Notes under the pieces: model-generated
The model's input: the letters and a program-made list of their open reading frames with translations, nothing else
Told to the model about the DNA's origin: nothing
The model's database searches: none
In this document: piece after piece, positions 7,946 to 15,805 of the stretch
How the letters are laid out: the number at the start of each line of letters is the position of its first letter
Position numbering within the stretch: the first letter of the stretch is position 1
Translations under genes and position numbers: made by a program
Assembly: GCA_002428605.1 (NCBI GenBank)
Contig: DIXH01000010.1
Location: 1-60,759, forward strand
Source of the DNA: Clostridiaceae bacterium UBA6085
GTDB taxonomy: Bacteria > Bacillota > Clostridia > Clostridiales > Clostridiaceae
Length of the DNA: 60,759 bases
Direction: 5' to 3'

Positions 7946-8369
7946 ATTTTCAATTCGCAAAAATATAGTTCGATAATCAATAAATATACTAACATTTAAA
8001 TACAATAATTTAATTATATGAATTGTCTGAAAAATTATTTCGACTAATTATACAGATATTCGGTGACAATATTCGCATGGTACTTGAATGATTAAATTTT
8101 CAAATTGACGCCCTCTGATTATATGTGTGAATCTGTCAAAAAAACTTAAAATATTTTTGCAGACATGACGAAATGTTTGATTTGCATGTTCTGATGGATC
8201 CGGCACTGTAGTTTTTTGTAGAATAATGTGATTTGACGTTAAAATATCTAGCATTTAACATTGTGTCTGTATAACAATAAGTGAATTATCAGAGGTCTCC
8301 CGTATGCATATTACAAAGTTATAATGTGTTGCAGCAGTGGTTGATTATTGTCTGATAGATAGGATGGGT
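7946..8369. other. AT-rich intergenic region without recognisable gene
   Basis: About 420 bp rich in A and T. I see no ORF with a ribosome site, no tRNA and no strong hairpin. It presumably carries the promoter of the SH3-sortase gene, but no clear -35/-10 pair stands out. Confidence 0.4.
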
Positions 8370-9317
8370 ATGAATAATATATTTGTAAAAATAGGTAAGG
8401 TGATTGCAATAGGTGTCATAGGAGCGGCGATGATCCCAGCAACTGGAGCTGTCAAGTCCACTGGTGCAGGGGATATTTCAGTGACAGTACGCCCTCAAGT
8501 GATGGTCGAGGCTGACTGGTCCGGTACCACCGATGATCTTAATGAGCTTCTGACATGGAAGAACGATACCAGAAAGACTGAGAGCAGGGAGATTGCGGTA
8601 GCGGAGATGGAAAATGAAGTTCCTGACACTGCAACCTACAATGCCGGATTGACATACAAGACTGTGTCATATTACAGATGGACAAAGTCATCCCTTAACC
8701 TTAGAAAAGGTCCTTCTGCTGGATACAGCAAGCTTGCAACCATACCGGCAGGTACAAGGCTTCAGGTTACCAGGGTAGCGAGCAACGGGTGGTCGAGGGT
8801 ATCGTATGGCGGAAAGACAGGATATGTTTCAGGAACGTATCTTTCAAAGACTGAGATACTTCCCGCGACAAAGGCATCCGCATCAGCAGGAAGCTCATAC
8901 AGTCCGTACAGGATGTACATTGCCGGGAAAACCCTGGTTTATAAGAATGGTGGAAAGTCGTCAGGTCAGAGCATCATCGATTCCAACAGGAATGTAATCT
9001 CAACCTGGGGCGGCGCAACCCCATGGTCGGGAACTGATGGCTCAAACACTCACTTCATTGGGCATAATGACGGAGCATTCAAGGGAATATGGAACCTTGC
9101 CATCGGAAGCACCATAGTTGTGACTGACGGTTCGGGAAGACCCACCACATACAGGCTCACGAAAAAGTTCATTGTCACTGACAGTGCCGTTGGTGTAAAT
9201 GACGGACAGAAATACTTCAGCTATATTACATCAACCTCAGGCGGAGAGGTCATTACGCTCCAGACCTGCAAGACCTCAACGACAAACTGGATCCTAAGGG
9301 CTGAAAAGATCAACTGA
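8370..9317 (+). CDS. Secreted SH3b domain - sortase domain fusion protein
   Basis: Numbering is from ATG 8370, which gives a clean signal peptide (MNNIFVKIGKVIAIGVIGAA, Ala-rich end near 27); an in-frame GTG at 8337 would add 11 residues. A bacterial SH3 domain covers about 104-160 (SSLNLRKGPSAGYSKLATIP to GYVSGTYL), likely binding peptidoglycan. The C-terminal part (about 185-315) looks like a sortase: His232 in FIGHND, Cys300 in the TLQTC motif and Arg310 in NWILRAE supply the transpeptidase triad. Sortases are usually membrane-anchored without an SH3 domain; here there is no C-terminal anchor. No LPXTG substrate gene is nearby. It may be a cell-wall-targeted transpeptidase; substrate unknown. 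Confidence 0.8.
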   Translation: MNNIFVKIGKVIAIGVIGAAMIPATGAVKSTGAGDISVTVRPQVMVEADWSGTTDDLNELLTWKNDTRKTESREIAVAEMENEVPDTATYNAGLTYKTVSYYRWTKSSLNLRKGPSAGYSKLATIPAGTRLQVTRVASNGWSRVSYGGKTGYVSGTYLSKTEILPATKASASAGSSYSPYRMYIAGKTLVYKNGGKSSGQSIIDSNRNVISTWGGATPWSGTDGSNTHFIGHNDGAFKGIWNLAIGSTIVVTDGSGRPTTYRLTKKFIVTDSAVGVNDGQKYFSYITSTSGGEVITLQTCKTSTTNWILRAEKIN

Positions 9318-9328
9318 CTATGAACCAC

Positions 9329-9359
9329 AGCGGTAACCCATGAGGGTTGCCGCTTTTTT
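9329..9359 (+). terminator. Terminator after the SH3-sortase gene
   Basis: An 11-bp perfect stem, AGCGGTAACCC (9329-9339) with GGGTTGCCGCT (9344-9354), has a four-base loop followed by T6. Confidence 0.92.
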
Positions 9360-9448
9360 GTCATTAAAAGTTAATAGGTTGGAAATATCTGATACATCCA
9401 TGCATGGGATGCTTGGAAGTATAATGTAAAACGTTGAGGTGAAGCATA

Positions 9449-9982
9449 ATGGAAAATAGAGAGACGGTAGTATATATCGCACAGAGCCTGGATGGCTATA
9501 TAGCAAGGGAGGATGGCGACATTTCCTGGCTCGACATGGTGGCATTTGACGGTGAAGACTATGGATATGGCGAGTTCTTGAATTCTGTTGACACTGTCGT
9601 ACTTGGAAGAAAGACCTATGAGAAGGTCAAATCAATAAGTTCAGAAACTCCTTACATAGGTAAGAAGGTATATGTGCTGACCAAAGAAACCCATAAGGAT
9701 GACGGTGAAGTCGTCTACTGCAATGATGTTGAGAGGCTGTTCAATGACCTCAAGAGCAGAGATGGCGGAAGGATATTCGTTGATGGAGGAGCGCTTACCG
9801 TAAAGAGCCTCAGGGACATTGACATGATTGACCGGTACGTCATATCAATAATTCCAGTTATGATTGGTAGGGGAATCCGTCTTTTTGGTGACCTTGAAGA
9901 ACCGGTAACAGCTGGGATGAGACTTGTATCCTGCAGAAAGTTCGAATCGGGGCTGGTTCAGCTTGAGTACGTGAAGACTTGA
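9449..9982 (+). CDS. Dihydrofolate-reductase-fold protein of the RibD C-terminal family
   Basis: A 177-residue protein with the family opening VVYIAQSLDGYIAREDGDISWL, the VVLGRKTYE nucleotide-binding stretch, and FVDGGALTVKSL followed by IPVMIGRGIRLFG, which are typical of RibD-C/YwjB-YyaP-like reductases. These bind NADPH; many members have no known substrate, and true DHFR activity should not be assumed. GAGGTGA lies upstream of the ATG. It is monocistronic between a terminator and the trxA promoter. Confidence 0.85.
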   Translation: MENRETVVYIAQSLDGYIAREDGDISWLDMVAFDGEDYGYGEFLNSVDTVVLGRKTYEKVKSISSETPYIGKKVYVLTKETHKDDGEVVYCNDVERLFNDLKSRDGGRIFVDGGALTVKSLRDIDMIDRYVISIIPVMIGRGIRLFGDLEEPVTAGMRLVSCRKFESGLVQLEYVKT

Positions 9983-10004
9983 GTATGGATATACAAAATT
10001 AAAT

Positions 10005-10032
10005 TTGACAAAATTTAATTACGTGGTATAAT
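10005..10032 (+). promoter_or_regulatory. Consensus promoter for thioredoxin
   Basis: A perfect TTGACA (10005-10010) and a perfect TATAAT (10027-10032) with a 16-bp spacer, about 70 bp before trxA. High expression is expected. Confidence 0.8.
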
Positions 10033-10103
10033 ATATCCATAAAATACCTGAAATTTAGGGGATTGAATAAAGCGATTATGCCGTATGGCAGGAGGGAAAT
10101 AAG

Positions 10104-10418
10104 ATGAGAGAGATTAACGATGCAACGTTTGAAAGTGAAGTACTGAACAAGAAGGGAATGGTCCTGGTAGATTTCTGGGCTCCATGGTGCGGGCCATGCA
10201 GAATGGTAGCGCCGGTAATGGAGGAGCTTTCCAGGGAATACGAAGGCAGGCTTGAAGTAGTGAAACTGAATGTTGATAATAATCCAAAGGTTTCACAGTC
10301 ACTAAGGATAACAAGCATACCGACCATACTCCTATTCAAGGATGGGAAGGCTGTGGATGGAACCGTTGGTGTAAGACCCAAGGAATTCTTCCAGGATATC
10401 ATAAAGAAGAACAGCTGA
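10104..10418 (+). CDS. trxA: Thioredoxin
   Basis: A 104-residue classical thioredoxin with active site WAPWCGPC near residues 26-33 and the cis-proline motif SIPTILLFKDG. It reduces protein disulfides using thioredoxin reductase, which is not in this window. GGAGGG precedes the ATG and the gene has a near-consensus promoter of its own. A bidirectional terminator separates it from the convergent dUTPase gene. Confidence 0.97.
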   Translation: MREINDATFESEVLNKKGMVLVDFWAPWCGPCRMVAPVMEELSREYEGRLEVVKLNVDNNPKVSQSLRITSIPTILLFKDGKAVDGTVGVRPKEFFQDIIKKNS

Positions 10419-10423
10419 CGAAT

Positions 10424-10459
10424 AAGGCACCTGCAAACCAAGATTTGCAGGTGCCTTTT
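10424..10459. terminator. Bidirectional terminator between trxA and dut
   Basis: AAGGCACCTGCAAA (10424-10437) is perfectly complementary to TTTGCAGGTGCCTT (10444-10457), with a six-base loop. The right side has TTTT; the left side is A-rich for the other strand. It overlaps the last codons of the minus-strand gene. Confidence 0.93.
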
Positions 10460-11087
10460 AGATTCCTGTGCTGCCAAAACCGCCGCCGCGGTCTGTGCCA
10501 ATTGATGCAACTGAGTCTACGACAATAAACTCAGCGCTTCTGTATTCATTGAAAACCAGCTGCGCAATCTTCATTCCCTTTTCAATGTAGATGGTCCCGT
10601 ATGGATTGCCTCTCTTATCGATGATTAGCGGGCCGATGGACGATACCGCCTCAAGTATATGGGCATGAGCCGGATCAGCTGTTGTTTCATGATCCGCGAT
10701 ATGGCTGTCAAGCTTCAAGACGCTGTATTCCGACGCAATGATATCGATTTTAGATGGATCAGAAAAAATTTCATAAGGAAGATTTGCTATATTGTAGGTG
10801 TTCTGTGCAATTATTCCGACTATATCCCTGTAGCCTGCATCAACTGTTCCAGGACTATTCGGTATCCTTAGGTCTGTCTTCAGCGAAAGGCCGCTTCTCG
10901 GGCGCACCTGCATCTCGATGTCATCAGGCAAGGCGACCCTTATGTTAAGTGGAATAACAACTGATTCCATGGGCCTTATCGCGATGTCACCTGATGCGAA
11001 CACGTCAGCACCAGCGTCATTGAAGTTTGCGTATGCCGGAACTGTTCCATTCTCCATTATCTCTATGTATACCTGGACCTTATCCAA
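10458..11087 (-). CDS. dut: dUTP diphosphatase (trimeric type) with a ~65-residue insertion
   Basis: Hydrolyses dUTP to dUMP and pyrophosphate. All five dUTPase motifs are present (numbering from TTG 11087): I NDAGADVF (23-30), II RPRSGLSL (62-69), III NSPGTVDAGYRD (77-88), IV IEKGMKIAQL (168-177) and V RGGGFGSTG (200-208). Normal enzymes have about 145 residues. Here some 65 extra residues (about 97-165) separate motifs III and IV, including a His/Asp-rich piece. The start is TTG 11087 after AGGAGAGGTGAG; a GTG at 11096 overlaps that site. The intact motifs argue for an active enzyme; the role of the insert is unknown. Confidence 0.9.
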   Translation of the reverse strand: MDKVQVYIEIMENGTVPAYANFNDAGADVFASGDIAIRPMESVVIPLNIRVALPDDIEMQVRPRSGLSLKTDLRIPNSPGTVDAGYRDIVGIIAQNTYNIANLPYEIFSDPSKIDIIASEYSVLKLDSHIADHETTADPAHAHILEAVSSIGPLIIDKRGNPYGTIYIEKGMKIAQLVFNEYRSAEFIVVDSVASIGTDRGGGFGSTGI

Positions 11088-11214
11088 ATTACTCACCTCT
11101 CCTGAAAATTATACTTGAACATCATTTCATTCACAACCTGACTTGTGATTCAAAATTTCCTTGCCGACAAAATAAGCCGGCAGATGTATAATCAAGTTGA
11201 GAAGAGGTGTTGAT

Positions 11215-11697
11215 ATGATAGTTGAAATTGGAAAGCTAAGAACTCTTCCTGAGCTTGAGAGGGCGATCACCCTCGCGGCAATCTGCCATGTGGGGCAGGT
11301 CGACCTTATGGGGACTCCATATATACTGCATCCGTTAAGGGTGATGGGTGGTGTTGCAACCTATGATGAAAAGGTAGCTGCAGCGCTTCACGACCTTGTG
11401 GAAGATACGGACATCACGCTTTTGGACCTTAAGGACCTTGGATTCAAGGAAGAGATCGTAGCGGCAGTTGATGCTCTGACTAAACGGGATGACGAGAAAT
11501 ACATGGACTATGTAAAAAGGGCGACTGAAGACCCGATAGCAATAAAGGTCAAACTTAGCGACCTGATCGACAATCTGGGTAAGACCGAAGAGCTTCCTGA
11601 TGACGAGGTAAAGGATAAGAGAAGGAAGAAGTACACCAAGGCACTGAGGTTCGTTGAAGATGCCATCAGCAGGTCCAGGAAACAGGGATCATATTGA
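11215..11697 (+). CDS. HD-domain phosphohydrolase, SpoT/RelA hydrolase-domain-like
   Basis: A 160-residue stand-alone HD protein. Metal ligands are visible at His25 (ICHVGQ), His39 (YILHPLRV) and His59-Asp60 (ALHDLVEDTD), followed by a conserved VKLSDLIDN. This is the pattern of the (p)ppGpp hydrolase half of RelA/SpoT without synthetase, TGS or ACT domains, as in small alarmone hydrolases. Substrate could be (p)ppGpp or another nucleotide. GAAGAGGTG sets ATG 11215; an earlier TTG (11197) is not supported. It is divergent from dut, and the two share a short promoter region. Confidence 0.85.
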   Translation: MIVEIGKLRTLPELERAITLAAICHVGQVDLMGTPYILHPLRVMGGVATYDEKVAAALHDLVEDTDITLLDLKDLGFKEEIVAAVDALTKRDDEKYMDYVKRATEDPIAIKVKLSDLIDNLGKTEELPDDEVKDKRRKKYTKALRFVEDAISRSRKQGSY

Positions 11698-11711
11698 AAT
11701 TAATATTAGTC

Positions 11712-11848
11712 TGGAAAATTTTAATGGCTTCCGTACGAGTACGGAAGCCATGGCCATTATTAAAGCAATTCGAGGTATCCCTCCGGGATTCCTTTGGTCC
11801 CGTTTGGTTTATCACTTGCAAGCACAGTGAGAACTTTCTGTACTTCCA
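11712..11848 (-). ncRNA. Candidate small RNA, minus strand
   Basis: On the minus strand an extended -10 (TTGGTATAAT, consensus at 11860-11855) would start a transcript near 11848. About 100 nt later comes a perfect 10-bp hairpin with a four-base loop (11726-11735 with 11740-11749), then an A/U-rich tail ending in UUUU. No ORF with a ribosome site lies in it, and the next gene downstream is on the opposite strand, so it is not a leader. The internal CGGGACC...GGAAUCCCGG pairing suggests structure. I do not recognise the family. Confidence 0.45.
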
Positions 11849-12004
11849 ATTATGATTATACCAAAAATGTCCCACTGTAAACAGACCAAATCAGATACAA
11901 TAATAAATTTTCAGTGAACATGAATGTTTTTGGAATCTAAAATTGCACCTATGCTGCTTGTGGACAGATGCCCATGATCTGACATGACCAGCTTCTGTAT
12001 TTAG

Positions 12005-12043
12005 AAAAAGAAGAAAACGGCGGAGCTGCTTGCTCCACCGCCC
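12005..12043 (-). terminator. Terminator of wrbA
   Basis: On the minus strand GGCGGTGGAGC (12043-12033) pairs with GCTCCGCCG, followed by TTTTCTTCTTTTT. It lies about 10 bp after the stop. Confidence 0.85.
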
Positions 12044-12053
12044 ATATTCAAAA

Positions 12054-12662
12054 TTAAACAGATTTTCCTGTGACTCTGGCTGCTACATCCACTGTTCTCT
12101 TTGCCTGGAATTTCACTGCATCCTCGATATCGTTGACTATCTTTCCGTCAAGAACCTGTGCAGTGGTTCCGTATGGGTTTCCACCTGCCTTGTAAACTGA
12201 AGGATCGATATACCCTGGTCCGACAATTATTGCTCCAAGGTGGAAGAATACGGTGTGGAAGCTTCTGACTGTCTCTTCGACCCCGCCATGAAGATTCATT
12301 GCCGAGCTCATGGCGCTCATTACCTTATCTACAAGAAGTCCCTTTGACCATACACCACCTAAAGTATCTATGAATTGCTTCATCTGTGAAGCCATTACAC
12401 CATATCTTGTAGGGCTTGAGAATATTATCGCATCAGCCCATACCAGGTCATCCGGAGTAACAACCGGAACAGCTGATGTGGCATCATGGTTTGCCTGCCA
12501 GAGGGGATTGGCAGCTATCGCATTTGCCGGTGCCAGTTCAGGAACCTTCAGAAGCCTTACCTCTGCTCCTGCCGCTTCGCCGGCTTCCTTTGCCCAGTTT
12601 ACCATTTGAGTGTTGCCGCCTGTCGAACTGTAATATACTATTGCGAGTTTAACTTTATCCAT
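12054..12662 (-). CDS. wrbA: NAD(P)H:quinone oxidoreductase, WrbA-like flavodoxin-fold protein
   Basis: The 202-residue product carries the FMN-phosphate loop YYSSTGGNTQMV (residues 10-21), the FSSPTRYGVMASQMKQFIDTLG flavin-side motif and the late GGNPYGTT motif that define the WrbA/type IV NQO family. It performs two-electron quinone reduction and protects against oxidative stress. The start is set at ATG 12662, with AAAGGA upstream; another in-frame ATG at 12674 overlaps that site. Two perfect palindromes lie upstream and may be operators. Its own terminator follows. Confidence 0.92.
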   Translation of the reverse strand: MDKVKLAIVYYSSTGGNTQMVNWAKEAGEAAGAEVRLLKVPELAPANAIAANPLWQANHDATSAVPVVTPDDLVWADAIIFSSPTRYGVMASQMKQFIDTLGGVWSKGLLVDKVMSAMSSAMNLHGGVEETVRSFHTVFFHLGAIIVGPGYIDPSVYKAGGNPYGTTAQVLDGKIVNDIEDAVKFQAKRTVDVAARVTGKSV

Positions 12663-12693
12663 TTTTTGAACCATCCTTTATAATAAATTTTAT

Positions 12694-12706
12694 AAGATTT
12701 AATCTT
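12694..12706. promoter_or_regulatory. Palindrome in the wrbA promoter region
   Basis: AAGATTTAATCTT is a perfect 13-bp dyad 32 bp upstream of the wrbA start. It could be an operator overlapping the core promoter. The binding protein is unknown. Confidence 0.35.
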
Positions 12707-12770
12707 GTACTATATTTATAACGTATGATTATGAACATAAAATGTGCGGAATGTGTCCAAAATGTTAATT

Positions 12771-12784
12771 ATACTAATTAGTAT
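12771..12784. promoter_or_regulatory. Second palindrome upstream of wrbA
   Basis: ATACTAATTAGTAT is a perfect 14-bp dyad, between wrbA and the tRNA-Glu promoter. It could serve either transcription unit or neither. Confidence 0.35.
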
Positions 12785-12829
12785 GAAATTTGTCCTGAAT
12801 TTTAATGTTTCACATTTTCTTAAAAGGTG

Positions 12830-12858
12830 TTGACTGAAAGAAATAACAATGGTAATAT
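12830..12858 (+). promoter_or_regulatory. Promoter of tRNA-Glu
   Basis: TTGACT (12830-12835) and TAATAT (12853-12858), with a 17-bp spacer, lie 30 bp before the tRNA. Confidence 0.7.
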
Positions 12859-12887
12859 GATTAAGTCACATTGGTTGTGACAAATCC

Positions 12888-12962
12888 GGCCCCATGGTCA
12901 AGCGGTCAAGACGCTAGCCTCTCACGCTGGAAACAGGGGTTCGATTCCCCTTGGGGTCACCA
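12888..12962 (+). tRNA. tRNA-Glu (CTC)
   Basis: A 75-nt cloverleaf. Acceptor GGCCCCA pairs with TGGGGTC, the anticodon arm CTAGC-ctCTCac-GCTGG gives anticodon CUC, the T-arm is AGGGG-TTCGATT-CCCCT, and an encoded CCA ends it at 12960-12962. It has its own promoter and terminator. Confidence 0.96.
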
Positions 12963-12966
12963 TAGG

Positions 12967-13001
12967 CACCAGATTTCGATAAGAAGTCTGGTGTTTTTTT
13001 T
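12967..13001 (+). terminator. Terminator of tRNA-Glu
   Basis: CACCAGA pairs with TCTGGTG, followed by a run of eight T or more. Confidence 0.88.
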
Positions 13002-13289
13002 ATCCGGAATTTGTGTATAATTCCACGATAACCGTATTTCAAAGTAATAATATGACATTATGTTTAAAAAATGTGATAGAAAATACTATATACATATTAA
13101 GAACTTATGGTTAATAATGGTTTAACTCTTATGAAAAGGGTTGAATGTGATATCGTAAAAGAACATAATCAAAATACGAGGGAGAGCAATTCAGTTTCTC
13201 CTGGTTTGGCGTTGAATAAGCTCTGATTTCCAGCACAACTGATCCGCATAACGTAAAGCTTCTACAGAATGCAATAGAGGTGCATAAGG

Positions 13290-14675
13290 ATGAATAATAC
13301 AAAAATGGAACTGCATAGGCTGCAGTCGAAAATAAAGGGCAGGATAATACTTCCGGAGGATAGCGAGTACGATTCGGCGAAGGCAACATGGGATGCGGCA
13401 ACCAACCACAAACCAGCTGTGATTGTTGAGGCAGCGAATGCCAAGGATGTCATTGAAACTATAAAGTTTGCAGGTGAAGAAGGTCAGAAAGTCACTGTGA
13501 TTTCTACCGGACATGGTCCGTCAAGAGCAGCTGACGGAGGGATAATGCTAAAGCTTTCCAGGATGGATGCTGTAAGGATCGACAAGGATGCGCGGACTGC
13601 ATACGTTGAGGCCGGGGCAAAATGGGCCAGGGTGCTTGAAGAGGCAGCCGAGTACGGCCTTGCGCCACTTATGGGCTCTTCCTCTGATGTCGGTGCCGTA
13701 GGTTATACTCTTGGCGGTGGACTGGGGTGGCTTGCCAGGAAATACGGGATGTCACTTGATAACGTGAATTACTTCGATATAGTGACATCCGATGCTGAAC
13801 TCAGGCGAGCAGCAAGAGATACCTGTGATGACCTTTTCTGGGCGTTGTCTGGAGCGGGAGGGGCGTTCGGTGTTGTCACCTCGATGGAAATAAGGCTAAT
13901 GCCTGAAAGTATTGTCTATGCCGGGAATCTGGTCTATGGACAAGAAGATGCAGGCATGCTTCTTGAAAAATATATCGAATGGACAGAATCGCTGCCTGAT
14001 GAAATGTCATCGGCATTGGTTCTAGCAAACTTTCCGGATTTTCCAATAGTGCCGGAACCTCTTCGGGGTAAATCAGTGGCAATGGTAAGAGGCTGCTTTG
14101 CAGGGAATGCTGAGGATGGTGAGAGAATAGTAAACGACCTTCGCGAATGGAAGAAGCCGGTCATTGACATGTGGTCGAAGATCCCGTTCAGCATGGCCGA
14201 TACAATCAGCAATGATCCGAAGGATCCGATTCCTGTGACGATCACAAACGTCACTATTGATGATTTGAGTGACAAGGCTAAAGCTGCTCTTCTTAAAATG
14301 ACATTCAGGGAGGCGGGGTACTCACCGATCCTATTTACTGAGATCTACCACATGGGCGGGAAGATAGCTTCATCTGACAGAAGCGAGAGTGTCTTTGCAG
14401 TCCGCGATGCAAAATATGTAATAAAGATAATGGGACTGGTACCTGCAGAAGAAGCAAGGCGCTTCTTCTATCAAGCGGTTACTGGACTAAGGGATGAGTT
14501 GAAGGATGAGCTGAACAATGAAGCATATCCGAACTTTCTGGAGGGACTTGAGAAATTCAGTCACCCTGGAAGGCTTTATCCTACTGAAACCCTGGAGAAA
14601 CTGGGGAGATTAAAGGCAAAGTTAGATCCTGACAACATGTTCGAAAACGGCCTTGAGATAGTGCCTGTTCCGTAA
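13290..14675 (+). CDS. FAD-dependent oxidase, berberine-bridge/PCMH type (FAD_binding_4 plus BBE)
   Basis: A 461-residue flavoprotein. Residues about 42-210 form the PCMH-type FAD domain, with STGHGPSRA (72-80, His75 being the usual 8-alpha-FAD attachment site) and the GYTLGGGLGWLARKYG motif. The last 45 residues form the BBE tail ending PDNMFENGLEIVPVP. The second covalent-link cysteine of bicovalent members is not evident, so single covalent attachment is likely. There is no signal peptide. Family members oxidise alcohols, sugars or aryl side chains with O2 or another acceptor; in an anaerobe it may act as a dehydrogenase. GAGGTGCATAAGG leads into the ATG. Monocistronic; substrate unknown. 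Confidence 0.87.
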   Translation: MNNTKMELHRLQSKIKGRIILPEDSEYDSAKATWDAATNHKPAVIVEAANAKDVIETIKFAGEEGQKVTVISTGHGPSRAADGGIMLKLSRMDAVRIDKDARTAYVEAGAKWARVLEEAAEYGLAPLMGSSSDVGAVGYTLGGGLGWLARKYGMSLDNVNYFDIVTSDAELRRAARDTCDDLFWALSGAGGAFGVVTSMEIRLMPESIVYAGNLVYGQEDAGMLLEKYIEWTESLPDEMSSALVLANFPDFPIVPEPLRGKSVAMVRGCFAGNAEDGERIVNDLREWKKPVIDMWSKIPFSMADTISNDPKDPIPVTITNVTIDDLSDKAKAALLKMTFREAGYSPILFTEIYHMGGKIASSDRSESVFAVRDAKYVIKIMGLVPAEEARRFFYQAVTGLRDELKDELNNEAYPNFLEGLEKFSHPGRLYPTETLEKLGRLKAKLDPDNMFENGLEIVPVP

Positions 14676-14703
14676 GACACATCTGAAATTTGTTTAGCCG
14701 GTA

Positions 14704-14727
14704 AGTGCCTCGCGCAAGCGGGGCACT
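14704..14727 (+). terminator. Hairpin after the FAD oxidase gene, weak terminator
   Basis: A 10-bp stem (14704-14713 with 14718-14727) is closed by a GCAA tetraloop. The downstream T tract is poor (CTGCTTTA), so efficiency is doubtful. Confidence 0.5.
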
Positions 14728-14873
14728 CTGCTTTACGAATGTTATTATAAGAATTGATGGGAATGTTCATGTCAAGGCTATGCAGGTACAATCAAGGATA
14801 AGCAGGTAAATTTACAAGATTTGCATTTTCATGATAAGCTGTTGACAACGGGGGTATCGGACATGTCATTGAC

Positions 14874-15040
14874 TTATCCACATCGCCTGTTGGTAAAGTG
14901 CGATTTTTGTGGATAACTTTCCGCTTGATTCTTAAGGGCAAATGAAAGTTATGAACATTATCCACAGAAAAAAGGTGAAAAGACAGGTGAAATGTGGATA
15001 GTTAATGTAATCTTTACAATGTAAAAAAGGATTATCCACA
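14874..15040. other. Cluster of five DnaA boxes upstream of sfsA
   Basis: Four perfect TTATCCACA boxes occur at 14874-14882 (+), 14908-14916 (-), 14958-14966 (+) and 15032-15040 (+). A fifth with one mismatch (CTATCCACA) is at 14993-15001 (-). The spacing is about 31-50 bp and the segment between boxes 4 and 5 is A/T-rich. DnaA binding is strongly predicted. It may be a replication-control (titration) cluster, a regulatory region for sfsA, or an origin element; dnaA and dnaN are not in the window. Confidence 0.8.
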
Positions 15041-15054
15041 CATGAGGAGAATTT

Positions 15055-15744
15055 ATGAGATTCGCAAAAGAAACCATAACGGCAAAATTCATTGACAGAC
15101 CGAACAGGTTCAAGGCTTTCGTGGAGCTTGACGGGGAGACTGTTGTAGCACATGTCCCGAACACCGGAAGAAACAGGGAAATACTCGTGCCTGGCTGCAC
15201 TGTGGTGCTTAGAAAGGAGGATTCTCCTGCAAGGAAAACGAAGTTCAGCCTGATCGCCGGGTACAAGGGAAACAAGCTGATCAACATAGACTCGCAGATC
15301 CCAAACCACGTTGTGGAGGAAGCGCTGTATCTGGGTCTTATCGAGGAGCTTAAAGGCTATGGAAATGTAATGAGAGAAAAGACGTACGGGAAGAGCAGGT
15401 TCGATTTTCTGCTTGAGGATTCAGACAGGAAATTCTATCTGGAGGTAAAGGGTGTGACACTTGAGTCTGACGGTGTTGCAAGCTTCCCGGATGCGCCGAC
15501 AGAAAGGGGTGCAAAGCATGTCAGGGAGCTTATGGATGCTCTTTCCGAAGGTCATGGTGCAGGAATCCTGTTCCTTGTCCAGATTGAAGATGTCAAGCTG
15601 TTCACTCCGGCATACAGCCTGGACCCGGAGTTCTCTGAAGTGCTGAAGGAAGCCAGGGACAAGGGAGTGAAGGTTATGGCATACAGATGCAAAGTAACTG
15701 AAAGCTCGCTGGACGTCATCGGAAGCATACCCGTACTCATATAG
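15055..15744 (+). CDS. sfsA: SfsA family protein (sugar fermentation stimulation homolog)
   Basis: A 229-residue protein of normal family length. The N-terminal OB-like part contains FVELDGETVVAHVPNTGR. The C-terminal nuclease-like core shows LDSQIPNHVVEEAL-type sequence, followed by RFDFLLED and YLEVKGVTLE with PDAPTERG. The Asp and Glu-x-Lys pattern is that of a PD-(D/E)XK fold, so nucleic-acid binding is plausible; the physiological role is unsettled in all species. AGGAG precedes the ATG. Unusually, the last of five DnaA boxes ends 14 bp before the start codon, so expression may be linked to DnaA. Confidence 0.93.
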   Translation: MRFAKETITAKFIDRPNRFKAFVELDGETVVAHVPNTGRNREILVPGCTVVLRKEDSPARKTKFSLIAGYKGNKLINIDSQIPNHVVEEALYLGLIEELKGYGNVMREKTYGKSRFDFLLEDSDRKFYLEVKGVTLESDGVASFPDAPTERGAKHVRELMDALSEGHGAGILFLVQIEDVKLFTPAYSLDPEFSEVLKEARDKGVKVMAYRCKVTESSLDVIGSIPVLI

Positions 15745-15805
15745 GAAATGCGCAGAGCAGCCAATGCTGATACAATATACTTGTAAGGGGTGACAGGAGG
15801 ATAGT

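Noticed and set aside
14874..15040. Calling the DnaA-box cluster oriC
   Set aside because: dnaA and dnaN are not adjacent and no clear unwinding element with 13-mers was identified; reported only as a DnaA-box cluster.
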